Shown here piece after piece: positions 15,283-25,022 of a stretch of DNA of 64,000 nucleotides; position 1 is the stretch's first letter; the number at the start of each line of letters is the position of its first letter. Below the pieces are notes generated by a model. That model saw only the letters and a program-made list of their open reading frames with translations, did not search any database and was not told where the DNA came from. Source of the DNA: a bacterium. Its GTDB lineage: Bacteria; Chloroflexota; Dormibacteria; Dormibacterales; Dormibacteraceae. The stretch lies in the NCBI GenBank assembly GCA_004299235.1, contig SCQL01000022.1, forward strand, positions 1-64,000, given 5' to 3'. A program made the position numbers and the translations under genes.

Positions 15283-16575
15283 CTATCGGGCTCTGGTGGT
15301 GCCGTCCCTGTCGACTCGAGCCAGGACGTGCGGCGGACGCTGCACCTCCAGCCTGCTCAACCGCCATGCCTGCTGCAGGCGCGCGGCCACCAGGTCGACG
15401 AGCTGCTCTGAGCGCGCATGTGCCACCACCAGCGGATCGCCCTTGCGGACGTAGGCGCCGACCGGCGCCTCGATGACGAGGCCGGCCGCGTGGTCGACCC
15501 TGTCCTCCTTGCGGACCCGGCCCGCGCCGAGCTCGAGCGAGGCCAGGCCCACCGCCAGGGCGTCGATCGACTCCACGTACCCGTCGGCCGGCGCCGCCAG
15601 CGGGACCTGGACGGGCGCCGCCGGCAATCCCTGGCGGAGGCTGCCGCCCTGCGCGGCAAGCATGCGGATGAAGGTCTCGCGCCCGGCGCCGGAGCGGAGA
15701 ACGCGCTTCGGGTCGGCCGAGACTCCGGCGAGCTTGCACATCTCGCGGGCCACCTCCAGCGACACGTCGAGCAGCTCTTCGTCGCCCTCGCCGGCGAGCG
15801 CGTCAAGCGCCTCTTTGATCTCGAGCGCGTTCCCCACCGAGCGGCCGAGCGGGTTGTCCATCGCCGTGACCAGGGCCACCGTGCGGCGCCCCGCCCCCTC
15901 GCCGAGCAGCACCATCTCGGCTGCCAGCTCCTCCGCGGCGGCGGCATCGTGCATGAACGCGCCACGCCCAAACTTGACGTCGAGCACGATGGCGTCGGCG
16001 CCGGCGGCGATCTTCTTCGACATGACGCTCGAAGCGATGAGCGGCACCGACGGCACCGTCGCGGTGACATCGCGGAGCGCATACAGGGCCTTGTCCGCCG
16101 GGACCATGCGCGGCGACTGCGCCGCGACCGCGATGCCCACCTCCCGGACCTGCCGGATGAACCTGTCGGGCTCGAGGTCGACCGTGAGGCCCGGCACCGA
16201 CTCGAGCTTGTCCAGGGTGCCGCCGGTGTGGGCGAGCGCGCGCCCGCTCAGCTTGGGCACCTTCACGCCGCAAGCGGCGGCGAGCGGCGCCGCGATCAGG
16301 GTGACCTTGTCGCCGACTCCTCCGGTCGAGTGCTTGTCGACCTTCACCCCTTCGATGGCGCTCAGGTCGAGGACCTCACCGCTCGCCACCATGGCCTGCG
16401 TCAGGGCGAGGGTCTCCGGGCGCGTCATGCCGCGGATGCAAACCGCCATCAGCCAGGCGGCCATCTGGTAGTCGGGAACATCACCGCGCAGGTAGGCGGA
16501 CAGCAGGTGATCGATCTCGGCGCGTGAGTGCTCACCGCCGTCCCGCTTGCGACCGATGATCTCCAGCGCGTGCAT
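15283..16575 (-). CDS. deoA: Pyrimidine-nucleoside / thymidine phosphorylase
   Basis: 430 residues. It splits thymidine or uridine with phosphate. KHSTGGVGDKVTLIAAPLAA at 81-100 is the phosphate-binding signature, followed by GRALAHTGGTLDKLESVPG at 111-129 and DVTATVPSVPLIASSVMSKK. The C-terminal alpha/beta domain with GYVESIDA and DPLVVAHARS is present. First gene of the minus-strand operon deoA-udp-upp. Divergent from the nucleoside transporter operon, with both -10 elements in the 112-bp gap. Confidence 0.95.
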   Translation of the reverse strand: MHALEIIGRKRDGGEHSRAEIDHLLSAYLRGDVPDYQMAAWLMAVCIRGMTRPETLALTQAMVASGEVLDLSAIEGVKVDKHSTGGVGDKVTLIAAPLAAACGVKVPKLSGRALAHTGGTLDKLESVPGLTVDLEPDRFIRQVREVGIAVAAQSPRMVPADKALYALRDVTATVPSVPLIASSVMSKKIAAGADAIVLDVKFGRGAFMHDAAAAEELAAEMVLLGEGAGRRTVALVTAMDNPLGRSVGNALEIKEALDALAGEGDEELLDVSLEVAREMCKLAGVSADPKRVLRSGAGRETFIRMLAAQGGSLRQGLPAAPVQVPLAAPADGYVESIDALAVGLASLELGAGRVRKEDRVDHAAGLVIEAPVGAYVRKGDPLVVAHARSEQLVDLVAARLQQAWRLSRLEVQRPPHVLARVDRDGTTRAR

Positions 16576-16583
16576 CGGCGCCT

Positions 16584-16589
16584 AACTTA
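16584..16589 (-). promoter_or_regulatory. -10 hexamer of deoA-udp-upp (leaderless layout)
   Basis: On the minus strand TAAGTT ends 8 bp before the ATG at 16575. Confidence 0.55.
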
Positions 16590-16609
16590 CATTCCCGGCG
16601 GCCGCGCGT

Positions 16610-16615
16610 TACAAT
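16610..16615 (+). promoter_or_regulatory. -10 hexamer of the nucleoside transporter operon
   Basis: TACAAT in the divergent gap predicts a leader of about 65 nt before the lipoprotein gene, ending in the ribosome binding site AGAAGGGGGCACGAGG. Confidence 0.5.
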
Positions 16616-16687
16616 CTCGCGCGGATCGGAAGCGAAGAGGGCCTCCGACCTTTTCACCAGGTTAGCTCTTAGAAGGGGGCACGAGGT

Positions 16688-17716
16688 ATGAGGCAATCGC
16701 AGCTTCGGTTCCTGGGACTGGTCGGCGCGGCGCTGCTCTTGCTGGCAGCCTGCGGCGGCACGTCGGGAACCACTCCTAGCAAGACAGTCAAGATCGGTCT
16801 GGTCACCGACATCGGCGGGTTGAACGACAAGAGCTTCAACCACCTCGCCTTTGTCGGCCTGCAGAAGGCGATCCAGGACTTCCACGTCCAGGGCGATGTG
16901 ACCGAGTCCAAGACCGGCGACGACTACATTCCGAACCTGACCAACTTCGCCTCCAAGAACTACGACCTGGTCATCGGCGTCGGCTTCCTGATGCAGGAGG
17001 CGGTCGGGACCGTGTCAGGGCAGTTCCCGAACGTCCACTTCGCCATCATCGACGGCGCCGGCACCGACGCCAAAGGCAACGACCTCAGGCACGCCAACGT
17101 CGAATCCCTGTTCTTCAGGGAGCAGGACGCGGGCGCCATGGTCGGCGTCATCGCCGGGATGCTGGAGAAGCAGGGCAAGGCGAAGAAGAACCAGCACGTG
17201 ATCAGCGCGGTGGGCGGGGTGAGCATCCCGCCGGTCAACCACTACATCGCCGGCTACAAGTGGGCGGCGACGATGGAAGACCCCTCGATCAAAGTCCTGG
17301 TCGGCTACTCGAACGATTTCACCGACCCTGCCAAGTGCAAGAGCGTCGCCAGCAGCCAGATCAACCAGGGAGCCGACATCCTGTTCCAGGTCGCGGGCGG
17401 CTGCGGGCTCGGCGTGCTCCAGGCGGCGGGCCAGGCGGGGTACTACAGCATCGGCGTCGACGCGGACCAGAAGGACGCGGACCCCTCGGTGATCGCAAGC
17501 GCCCTCAAGAAGGTGGACGTCGCCACGTACACGGCCATCAAGGACGTGGTCAACGGGTCGTTCAAGAGCGGAGCGCTCACCTTCAGCATCCAGAACGGCG
17601 GAGCCGGCTACCAGCTGGACAATCTGACGCTCCCGGCTGACATCCAGGCCGAGCTGGACAAGGTGCAGGGCGAGATCAAGTCGGGAGCACTGACCCCACC
17701 CGACACGATCCCATAG
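16688..17716 (+). CDS. BMP-family nucleoside-binding lipoprotein
   Basis: 342 residues. Lipoprotein signal with lipobox LLAAC at about 18-22. The BMP (basic membrane protein / PnrA) domain begins KIGLVTDIGGLNDKSFNHLA and contains DLVIGVGFLMQEAVG, HFAIIDGAGTD, NVESLFFREQDAGAMVGVIA and GADILFQVAGGCGLGVLQAA. PnrA-type proteins bind purine and pyrimidine nucleosides outside the membrane. It is the first gene of a four-gene ABC importer divergent from deoA, which supports nucleosides as substrate. Confidence 0.92.
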   Translation: MRQSQLRFLGLVGAALLLLAACGGTSGTTPSKTVKIGLVTDIGGLNDKSFNHLAFVGLQKAIQDFHVQGDVTESKTGDDYIPNLTNFASKNYDLVIGVGFLMQEAVGTVSGQFPNVHFAIIDGAGTDAKGNDLRHANVESLFFREQDAGAMVGVIAGMLEKQGKAKKNQHVISAVGGVSIPPVNHYIAGYKWAATMEDPSIKVLVGYSNDFTDPAKCKSVASSQINQGADILFQVAGGCGLGVLQAAGQAGYYSIGVDADQKDADPSVIASALKKVDVATYTAIKDVVNGSFKSGALTFSIQNGGAGYQLDNLTLPADIQAELDKVQGEIKSGALTPPDTIP

Positions 17717-17775
17717 CCAACGAATCGGGGACGGGCGCGACCGCTGCCCGTCCCCGACCCGGCCTGCCCCCCGCG

Positions 17776-18960
17776 GTGCGCCGCGTAGCCCGTGGGCTGG
17801 CCGTGCCGGTCGGTTCGGTCGTATTCGCCTTCGTCGTCGGCGGCCTGATCGTCGCCGTCACAGGGGCCAACCCCTTCGACGCGTACTCCGGGCTGCTGTG
17901 CGGTGGAGTCGGCATCTCGTGCAGCCAGGGTGAGAACTCCGCGCTTCAGGTCTCCAACACCATCGTGTTCATGATCCCGCTGGTCACGACCGGCGTCGCG
18001 GTGGCGCTTCCGTTTCGGGCCGGGCTGTTCAACATCGGCGCCGAGGGACAGCTGCTCGCGGGCGCGATGGCCTGCGCCGCGATCGGCATCAAGTTCGGCG
18101 ACTGGCCGGCACCCGTCCTACTGCCGCTGGTCCTGCTGGGCGGGATGGTGGCGGGCGCGCTGTGGGCCGGCCTGGCGGGCTTGCTCAAAGCGACCGTGGG
18201 CGCCCACGAGGTAGTGACGACGATCATGATGAATTACGTCGCCCAGTGGCTCCTCCGGTACCTGATCATCGGCGGCCCGCTGCAGCTGGCCAGCGGCACC
18301 TCCAAGTCTTCGCCGATCGGTCCCGGCGCCCGGCTGGCGACCATCCTTCCGAATGACAACAGCCTGATCATCTTCGGCCTGCCGGCAAGCGTCTTCCGCG
18401 TGCACACCGGGCTGCTCCTGGCGCTGGTCGCGGCGGCGGTGTTCGCGTTCCTGCTGTGGCGCACGGCGCTGGGCTATGAGATCCGCGCGGTGGGCCAGAG
18501 CCAGCGCGCGGCCCGTTACGCGGGCGTGAGCGTGCGCCGGACCATCATCGTCACCATGCTCATCGCCGGCGCCTTCTCCGGGCTCGCCGGCGCGATCCAG
18601 ATCGCCGGCGTCGACCACAACCTGACCGACAAGTACTTCAGCGACACAACCGGCTTCGATGCCATCGCGGTCGCGCTGCTCGGCCTGGGCAGCGCGTTCG
18701 GCATCGTGCTCGCGTCGCTGCTGTTCGGCGCCCTCCACTCCGGCGGTGCGGTAATGCAAGCGGACGCCGGAATCTCAGGCAGCCTCGTCCTGGTGCTGCA
18801 GGCCCTGATCCTGTTCAGCATCGCCGCCAACTTCCTGGGCGCCATCAGGCTCCGCCTGCCGGGATTCGGCCGGGCGGCTCCGCCGCCTGACGCTCCCGCC
18901 GCGGCCCTGATGACGGAGGCCGCGGCTGCGCTGCCCGTGGAGGATGGGCCGGTCAAATGA
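17776..18960 (+). CDS. Nucleoside ABC transporter permease 1
   Basis: 394 residues, GTG start. BPD_transp_2-type permease with about nine membrane helices; FRAGLFNIGAEGQLLAGAMA and EIRAVGQSQRAARYAGVSVR (the cytoplasmic coupling loop) are typical of the YufP/NupB type. The C-terminal 35 residues are an alanine/proline-rich cytoplasmic tail. Its stop overlaps the second permease start by 4 bp. Confidence 0.9.
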   Translation: MRRVARGLAVPVGSVVFAFVVGGLIVAVTGANPFDAYSGLLCGGVGISCSQGENSALQVSNTIVFMIPLVTTGVAVALPFRAGLFNIGAEGQLLAGAMACAAIGIKFGDWPAPVLLPLVLLGGMVAGALWAGLAGLLKATVGAHEVVTTIMMNYVAQWLLRYLIIGGPLQLASGTSKSSPIGPGARLATILPNDNSLIIFGLPASVFRVHTGLLLALVAAAVFAFLLWRTALGYEIRAVGQSQRAARYAGVSVRRTIIVTMLIAGAFSGLAGAIQIAGVDHNLTDKYFSDTTGFDAIAVALLGLGSAFGIVLASLLFGALHSGGAVMQADAGISGSLVLVLQALILFSIAANFLGAIRLRLPGFGRAAPPPDAPAAALMTEAAAALPVEDGPVK

Positions 18961-19907
18961 GCGTCGTCTCCGTAATCCTTCACCTGCTGCTCACGTCGGC
19001 TCTGTGGCAGGCCACGCTGGCGGCAGCCGTGCTGCTGTTGCTGCCGGCGCTGGGAGGCGTCATCTCGGAGCGCAGCGGAGTGGTCAACATCGCGATGGAA
19101 GGCATGATGCTGACCGGCGCGTTTTTCGGGGTCGTCGCCGACCTCGCCTGGCACAACCCCTGGCTGGCCACGCTGGTGGCCATCCTGGCCGGCGGTTTGA
19201 TGGCCCTCCTGCACGCCGTGGTCTCGATCCGGTTTCGCGCCGACCAGATCGTCAGCGGAATCGCCATCAACATCTTCGCCGCCGGCCTGACGGTCTTCCT
19301 GGTCAACCGGATCTTCGGGCTGCAGGACGTAGGCCATGTCAGCCAGGCCGAGCTCCTGCCCAACTTCAATGTTCCGGTGCTCGACCAGATCCCCTTTTTG
19401 GGGAGGGTCTTCTTCCAGCAGAACGTGGTGGTGTACGCGGCTCTGATCCTGCTGCTGCTCATCCACGTGGTCCTGTTCAGGACCCGCCTGGGGCTTCGCC
19501 TCCGAGCGGTGGGTGAGCATCCGCAGGCCGCCGACACGGCCGGCATCAACGTGTATCTCATCCGCTACGGCGCCGTGGTCACCAGCGGCCTGCTCTCGGG
19601 CCTGGCGGGCGCGTTCCTCGCGATCGGGGTCTCCAACACGTTCGTCCCGAACATGACCGACGGGCGGGGATACATCGCGCTGGCGGCCATGATCTTCGGC
19701 AAGTGGACTCCGCTGGGAGCGTTCGTCGCCTGCCTGATCTTCGGCTTGGGCGAGGCGATCTACGCCAACAACTCGATCATCCACGTCTCCCAGTACCTGC
19801 TCAGCATGCTGCCGTACATCCTCACCCTGGTCGTCTTGGCCGGCCTCGTGGGCAGGAGCAACCCGCCCGCCGCCGACGGCTTCCCGTACGTGCCCGGAGC
19901 CGAATGA
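18957..19907 (+). CDS. Nucleoside ABC transporter permease 2
   Basis: 316 residues, ATG overlapping the upstream gene. About eight to nine helices; SERSGVVNIAMEGMMLTGAF and LRLRAVGEHPQAADTAGINV are hallmarks of the YufQ/NupC-type partner. ATGA overlaps on both sides indicate coupled production of both permeases and the ATPase. Confidence 0.9.
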   Translation: MSVVSVILHLLLTSALWQATLAAAVLLLLPALGGVISERSGVVNIAMEGMMLTGAFFGVVADLAWHNPWLATLVAILAGGLMALLHAVVSIRFRADQIVSGIAINIFAAGLTVFLVNRIFGLQDVGHVSQAELLPNFNVPVLDQIPFLGRVFFQQNVVVYAALILLLLIHVVLFRTRLGLRLRAVGEHPQAADTAGINVYLIRYGAVVTSGLLSGLAGAFLAIGVSNTFVPNMTDGRGYIALAAMIFGKWTPLGAFVACLIFGLGEAIYANNSIIHVSQYLLSMLPYILTLVVLAGLVGRSNPPAADGFPYVPGAE

Positions 19908-21454
19908 GCGCGCCTCCCGCCAGTCCGTTCGCGGTCGAGACGAGGGGCATCACCAAGGCCTTCCCCGGGGTGGTCGCCAACAGCCAGGTCGACCTCGCCG
20001 TTCGCGCTGGAGAGATCCACGCGCTGGTCGGCGAGAACGGAGCCGGCAAGACGACGTTGATGAACATCCTTTACGGCCTGGTCCATCCGGACTCCGGGGA
20101 GATCCTGATCGATGGGACGGCGGCGCGCATCGCGGGTCCCCGCGATGCCATCGCCCACGGCATTGGCATGGTGCACCAGCACTTCATGCTCATCCCGGTC
20201 TTCACGGTCGGCGAGAACGTGATGCTCGGGCGCGAGCCGGTCGCCGCTCCGGGCTTCTACGACCACGCGCGAGCGCGCCAGGAGATCGAAACGCTCACGC
20301 GGCAGTACGGGCTGGCCCTCGATCCCGACGCCCGCATGGGCGATTTGCCCGTCGGGCTCCAGCAGCGGGCCGAGATCGTGAAGGTCCTATACCGCGGAGC
20401 GAAGATCCTCATCCTGGACGAGCCCACCGGTGTGCTCACGCCCCAGGAGAGCACCGAGCTGTTCGGCGTCCTGCGCGACCTGGTCAAGACCGGCAAGACG
20501 ATCATCTTCATCAGCCACAAGCTGCGCGAGGTGCTCGAGATCTCCGACCGCATCACCGTGATGCGGCGCGGCAAGGTGGTCGGCCACCTGGTCACGAAGG
20601 ACACGACGGAACAGGAGATCGCGACCCTCATGGTCGGGCGCGAAGTCCTGCTGCGCGTCGACAAGAAACCGGCCGCGCCGGGGGCCGTCGCGTTCCGGGT
20701 CGAGAACCTGACCGCGAGCTCGGATCGCGGCGTGCCCGCCCTGCGCGGCGTGTCGTTCGACCTTCACCACGGTGAGATCCTCGGCATCGCGGGGGTGGAG
20801 GGAAACGGCCAGAGCGAGCTGGTGGAGGTGCTGGCCGGCACCCGGCACGCAACCGGCGGCCGCGTCCTGCTCGAGGACCGCGACGTGACCACCTTTGACG
20901 CGCGGACCGAACGCGATGCGGGGATCGCTTTCATTCCCGAGGATCGGCGGGGCACCGGGCTCGTGCTCAGTTACTCGGTCGCCGACAACCTGATCCTCGG
21001 CCGCCAGCGCTCACAGGCCTTTTCCTGGCGCGAGCTGGTGCTGCGCCTCGCCGCCGTCAGGACGTGGGCCAGGCGCCTGGTCAAGGAGTTCGACATCCGC
21101 ACGCCGAACATCGACACCGCGGCACGCAACCTGTCGGGCGGCAACCAGCAGAAGATCATCGTCGCTCGCGAGATGGCGAGCCGGCCGCGGGTCTTGCTCG
21201 CCGCCCAACCGACACGCGGCGTCGACATCGGCGCCATCGAGTTCATCCACCGCAAGCTCATCGCCGAACGCGACGAGGGCACCGCCGTGCTGCTCGTCTC
21301 CGCCGAGCTCGACGAGATCCGCTCGCTGTCCGACCGGATCGCGGTCATCTACGAGGGGCGGATCGTGAGCATCGAACCTGGTGACGCTCCCGAAGAGCGG
21401 CTGGGCCTGCTCATGACCGGCGGCGGCGTGGAGACGCGAACCGGGGCGGCCTAA
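19904..21454 (+). CDS. Nucleoside ABC transporter ATP-binding protein (two NBDs)
   Basis: 516 residues from ATG 19904 in the stop of permease 2. Two fused ABC domains. The first has Walker [13 protein letters not shown] near 44, signature [15 protein letters not shown] and Walker [14 protein letters not shown]. The second has a degenerate Walker A ([14 protein letters not shown]), signature [14 protein letters not shown] and a Walker B altered to [12 protein letters not shown]. This is the RbsA/YufO-type design, with one site likely degenerate. Its last 4 bp overlap the convergent HAD gene. Together with 16688-19907 it forms a complete importer. Confidence 0.93.
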   Translation: MSAPPASPFAVETRGITKAFPGVVANSQVDLAVRAGEIHALVGENGAGKTTLMNILYGLVHPDSGEILIDGTAARIAGPRDAIAHGIGMVHQHFMLIPVFTVGENVMLGREPVAAPGFYDHARARQEIETLTRQYGLALDPDARMGDLPVGLQQRAEIVKVLYRGAKILILDEPTGVLTPQESTELFGVLRDLVKTGKTIIFISHKLREVLEISDRITVMRRGKVVGHLVTKDTTEQEIATLMVGREVLLRVDKKPAAPGAVAFRVENLTASSDRGVPALRGVSFDLHHGEILGIAGVEGNGQSELVEVLAGTRHATGGRVLLEDRDVTTFDARTERDAGIAFIPEDRRGTGLVLSYSVADNLILGRQRSQAFSWRELVLRLAAVRTWARRLVKEFDIRTPNIDTAARNLSGGNQQKIIVAREMASRPRVLLAAQPTRGVDIGAIEFIHRKLIAERDEGTAVLLVSAELDEIRSLSDRIAVIYEGRIVSIEPGDAPEERLGLLMTGGGVETRTGAA

Positions 21455-22155
21455 CCGTGGTCGAGCGAATCCAGTAAGCCACCGAGCTCGGCGATGCCGC
21501 CGAGTCGATGCCAGCCCGAGGGCGGCAGCGATTCGTCCGGCACCTGCTCGTGGTGCCACGTCACGACGTATGGAATGTGGACCGCCGTCGCGCCCAGGGC
21601 CACGACCGGTGCGACGTCGGAGCGCAGCGAGTTGCCGACCATCACGAATTCCTCGGGCCTGATGCCCCGGCGGCTCAGCAGCGAGCGGTAGGTCTCGACG
21701 TTCTTGTCGCTCAGGATCTCCACTCCCTCGAAAAGCCCCGCCAGGCCCGAGCGCGCCAGCTTGCTCTCCTGGTCGAAGAGGTCCCCCTTGGTGATGAGCA
21801 GCAACGAGTAGCGGCGGCCCACCTCGAGCAGGGTGGAGTGGACCCCCTCCAAAAGCTCGGTCGTCTCGAGGAGCATGCGCTTGCCCCACCCCAGGATCAC
21901 CTCGAGGTCCGACGCCGGGATCCGCCCCTCGGTGAGCTGGATCGCGGTTTCCAGCATGGAAAGGGTGAAGGCCTTGATCCCGTAGCCGTACAGCTTCAGG
22001 TTCCTCATCTCCACCTCGTACAGCCGGCCGTCCACGTCCGCGTCGGGGACGTGTCGATGCAACAGGTCGCGCAGGGCGGTTTGCGTGAGGTTGAAACGGA
22101 TCTCGTTGTGCCACAGCGTGTCATCGCCATCGAACGCAACGACTCTTATGGCCAT
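21451..22155 (-). CDS. HAD-family hydrolase
   Basis: 234 residues. Motif I FDGDDTLWHN has nucleophile Asp9 and Asp11; motif II LLLITKGD, motif III Lys in LSDKNVETY, motif IV VGNSLRSDVAPVVALG. The alpha-helical cap between residues 20 and 110 suggests a phosphatase of class C1. The natural substrate is unknown; GDDTLWHNE is typical of a conserved subgroup. An inverted repeat CCCCAG/CTGGGG lies just upstream of the start. Confidence 0.82.
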   Translation of the reverse strand: MAIRVVAFDGDDTLWHNEIRFNLTQTALRDLLHRHVPDADVDGRLYEVEMRNLKLYGYGIKAFTLSMLETAIQLTEGRIPASDLEVILGWGKRMLLETTELLEGVHSTLLEVGRRYSLLLITKGDLFDQESKLARSGLAGLFEGVEILSDKNVETYRSLLSRRGIRPEEFVMVGNSLRSDVAPVVALGATAVHIPYVVTWHHEQVPDESLPPSGWHRLGGIAELGGLLDSLDHG

Positions 22156-22227
22156 TCCCCAGCTGCTCCCTGGGGATGATATCGGGGATGCCTGGAGCGG
22201 CGGCTCGACCCTGGACCGGCGCTGCCG

Positions 22228-23904
22228 CTACGGCCGGCTTTCGTCCTGAACCTGAGCCTCTGCCGGTGGCGATGCGGCCTGGTCCCGTTTCGCCGCCGCG
22301 CAGAGGGGAAGCGTGAGGGCGAATCGCGACCCGCTGCCCGGCTCGCTCGACTCGATCACCAGGCTGCCGCCATGCGACTCCGCGAGCTGACGGCTGATGT
22401 AGAGCCCAAGACCCGTGCCGGGCACGTGCTCGAAAGCCGGGTCGTGGTGGCGATGAAACGGCTCGAAAACCAGCTCCCAGCTGTCCTCCGGGATGCCCAC
22501 ACCGTTGTCTTCGACCCGCACCACGGCACTGTCGCCAAGGCCGGATGCGGCGATGGCGACTCGCGGCCGCACCAGCGTGTAGCTCAGCGAGTTGTTGATG
22601 AGGTTGTCCAGGATGCGACCGAGCTGGCCCGGATCCGCCAGCACGGGCAGCGGATCCGGAGGCGACTCGACGGCGATCTCGGCGCCGACGAGGCCGGCCC
22701 TCGGACGGGCCCGGTCGGCCGCCTCCTCGACGACCCGGCGGAGATCCGTCTCGCTGCGGCCGCGCAACCGCACATCGCCGTCGATCCGCGAAATCTCCAG
22801 CAGCTCGTCCATGATCCTGTTCAACTCCCCGGTCTTGGCCGCCAGGATCTCGAGCGGCCCGAGCCAGGGCTTGCGCGGAGCACCCAGCGAGCCGCTCGCC
22901 AGAAGCGACACGTAGCCGCTCAGGACGGTGAGCGGACCCCTCAGCTCATGTGCCGCCATCTGGAGGAATCTGCTCTTGGCCTGGCTCGAGACCTGCGCCG
23001 ACAGATACAGGCGCCCCACCTGCTCCTCACGCTCCCGCGTATCGACGTAGGAAGCCAGCACGAACGACGACAGCGCGACGAAGACATTGAAGACCTGCAG
23101 CGTGACCATCTTCTCCAGCAACGTCTCGGTCGCGAACGGGCCGGTGCCGTTGACCGCCGCCGTGATGGCGACCCCCGATGCGATCAGTGCCGCCGGGGCG
23201 GCGCCGCGCAGCCGGAACCGCAGGGCGGCGGCCATGATCAGGGGAAAGACCAGGTATTCCAACCTGAACGGGTTCTGGAAGACGGCGATGGTCACGATGG
23301 CGACGCAGCCGAGCAGGCCGACCAACTCCGCCTGCCGGCGCCAGCTCAGCGGGGCCGCTCCCGCTCTCGGCCTGAAGCTCAGCAAGAAGGGCGCCACCAC
23401 CAGCACGCCCATCGCGTCACCGGTCCACCACACCGCCCAGGTCTGCGCCAGGTTCGCGGCCGGCACCTCCCCCGAGAAGACCAGGACCGAGCTGCCCACC
23501 GAAGCGCTGATCGTCATCCCCGCCAGCGCCCCCAGCAGGATGATCGCCGCGGCGTCGCGCAGGCGGTCCAGCTCGAGATGGAAACCGGCGCGCTTCATCA
23601 GGGCGGCGGAAACCAGGGGCGCGATCGTGTTGCCGGCCGAGATCAAAGCCGCGCCCAGGGGGGTCGGGCCGATGGGCAGGTTGACCGCGAAGGCGGCGAC
23701 GGCGATCGCCGGCCAGACGCGAGGACCGATGACTAGCATCGCGGCCAGGGCGATCCCGGTCGGCGGCCATATGGGCGTCACCTGGCCGTGCACCAAAGCG
23801 AGCTCCAGGCTGAGGCGGGCCGCGACCCAGTACGCGAGGGCGATCAACCCCAGCCCCAGGAGCCTCCGGGCGGGTCCGGGCAGCCCCCGGACCGCGTCGA
23901 CCAT
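22228..23904 (-). CDS. MASE1-domain sensor histidine kinase
   Basis: 558 residues from ATG 23904; the frame stays open upstream, but the first membrane helix starts soon after this Met and a GATACT hexamer lies 7 bp before it. N-terminal MASE1 membrane-sensor domain (about 10-290, eight helices, including HGQVTPIWPPTGIALAAMLV and WAVWWTGDAMGVLVVAPFLL). A HisKA domain has MAAHELRGPLTVLSGYVS with the phospho-His, and HATPase_c has NLINNSLSY, VEDNGVGIP and GTGLGLYISRQL. The signal is unknown. No response regulator is adjacent, so it is an orphan kinase. Confidence 0.88.
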   Translation of the reverse strand: MVDAVRGLPGPARRLLGLGLIALAYWVAARLSLELALVHGQVTPIWPPTGIALAAMLVIGPRVWPAIAVAAFAVNLPIGPTPLGAALISAGNTIAPLVSAALMKRAGFHLELDRLRDAAAIILLGALAGMTISASVGSSVLVFSGEVPAANLAQTWAVWWTGDAMGVLVVAPFLLSFRPRAGAAPLSWRRQAELVGLLGCVAIVTIAVFQNPFRLEYLVFPLIMAAALRFRLRGAAPAALIASGVAITAAVNGTGPFATETLLEKMVTLQVFNVFVALSSFVLASYVDTREREEQVGRLYLSAQVSSQAKSRFLQMAAHELRGPLTVLSGYVSLLASGSLGAPRKPWLGPLEILAAKTGELNRIMDELLEISRIDGDVRLRGRSETDLRRVVEEAADRARPRAGLVGAEIAVESPPDPLPVLADPGQLGRILDNLINNSLSYTLVRPRVAIAASGLGDSAVVRVEDNGVGIPEDSWELVFEPFHRHHDPAFEHVPGTGLGLYISRQLAESHGGSLVIESSEPGSGSRFALTLPLCAAAKRDQAASPPAEAQVQDESRP

Positions 23905-23911
23905 CCCGGCG

Positions 23912-23917
23912 AGTATC
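23912..23917 (-). promoter_or_regulatory. -10-like hexamer of the MASE1 kinase gene
   Basis: Minus-strand GATACT ends 7 bp before the ATG at 23904. The first T of the consensus is G. Confidence 0.4.
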
Positions 23918-24001
23918 CCCCGGAGCCCTGGGCGCGTCAATTGACGGTTCCGGCCGGCGGGGAACAAAACCCGATCGCGCGAGGGTTGGAACCCGTGCAC
24001 C

Positions 24002-24970
24002 ATGAAGAAGCTCGAAGGCATCCACCACATCAGCGCCATCACCGCGGACGCCACGCGGAACGTCCTGTTCTACGCCGGCGTCATGGGCCTGCGCCTGGTC
24101 AAGAAGACCGTCAACCAGGACAACCCGGCGGTTTACCACCTCTTCTACGCGGACGAGGACGGCAGCCCCGGCGCCGACCTCACCTTCTTCGAGTACCCGG
24201 GCCTGGTGCGCGGACGCCCCGGCGCGGGGATGATCCACCGCATCGTCATGCGTGTCGGCTCGCACGAAGCCCTCGACTTCTGGGCCGTGCGCCTGGCGGC
24301 GGCCGGCATCGAAAGCCGCTTGGAGGGCGACAGTCTGCGTTTCGAGGACCCAGAAGGCCTCGGCCTCGAGCTGACGGCCGCACCGACCCCCGACCGGCCG
24401 CTTGTGGCCGCGCATCCAGAGGTGCCGGAGGAGTTCGCGCTACAGGGCTTCGCCGGTGTTCGCGCCTTCGCGCGGCGGCCCGAGGCCGGCCACGGCTTCC
24501 TGACGGCAACGCTCGGCTTCGACGCCACCGGGCGCGCGCCGGGCGTGTCGCCTTCGGACAGCGCGAGCTATGAGTCCCGCGGCGAGTCCCGCGGTTCGCT
24601 CTTCGTCTACGACGCGGCCCCCGCGGAGCGGGGTCTGAGCGGCTCGGGAACCGTGCACCACGTCGCGTGGGCATCCACGTTGAGCGACCACGAAAGCTGG
24701 CGTGACCGCGTCATCGAAGGCGGCGGCAGCCCGACCCCGGTGATCGATCGCTTCTATTTCCGATCGATCTACTTCCGGGAGCCGAGCGGAGTGCTGTTCG
24801 AGATCGCGACCATGGGCCCCGGCTTCACGGCGGACGAGCCGAAGGAACACCTCGGCGAGCGGCTCGCGCTGCCGCCGGCATTCGAGCACCTTCGCTCGCA
24901 GGTCGAGGCCAATCTGGTGCCGTTGCCGAACCCGCGACAGGCGACGCCGGTGGGGCGCCAGCGGGCTTAG
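24002..24970 (+). CDS. Ring-cleaving dioxygenase-like VOC protein (MhqO/LinE-type)
   Basis: 322 residues with two vicinal-oxygen-chelate modules. First: EGIHHISAITADATRNVLFY with metal-ligand His, VKKTVNQDNPAVYHLFYADE, and PGADLTFFEYPG with Glu. Second: GTVHHVAWAS and YFREPSGVLFEIAT, the last Glu being a ligand. This is the family of MhqA/MhqO proteins linked to hydroquinone or catechol detoxification. Fe(II)-dependent ring cleavage is the family role; the substrate is unknown. No transcription factor is adjacent. Confidence 0.82.
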   Translation: MKKLEGIHHISAITADATRNVLFYAGVMGLRLVKKTVNQDNPAVYHLFYADEDGSPGADLTFFEYPGLVRGRPGAGMIHRIVMRVGSHEALDFWAVRLAAAGIESRLEGDSLRFEDPEGLGLELTAAPTPDRPLVAAHPEVPEEFALQGFAGVRAFARRPEAGHGFLTATLGFDATGRAPGVSPSDSASYESRGESRGSLFVYDAAPAERGLSGSGTVHHVAWASTLSDHESWRDRVIEGGGSPTPVIDRFYFRSIYFREPSGVLFEIATMGPGFTADEPKEHLGERLALPPAFEHLRSQVEANLVPLPNPRQATPVGRQRA

Positions 24971-25022
24971 AGCCTCGAGCCGCGCCATTCGACCGGTGGC
25001 GTCATCGCCGCCCGGACCGGCG

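Noticed and set aside
19703-19903. Upstream extension of the nucleoside transporter ATPase
   Set aside because: It is inside the permease gene in another frame; ATG 19904 overlaps the permease stop in the usual ATGA way and begins the conserved ABC domain.
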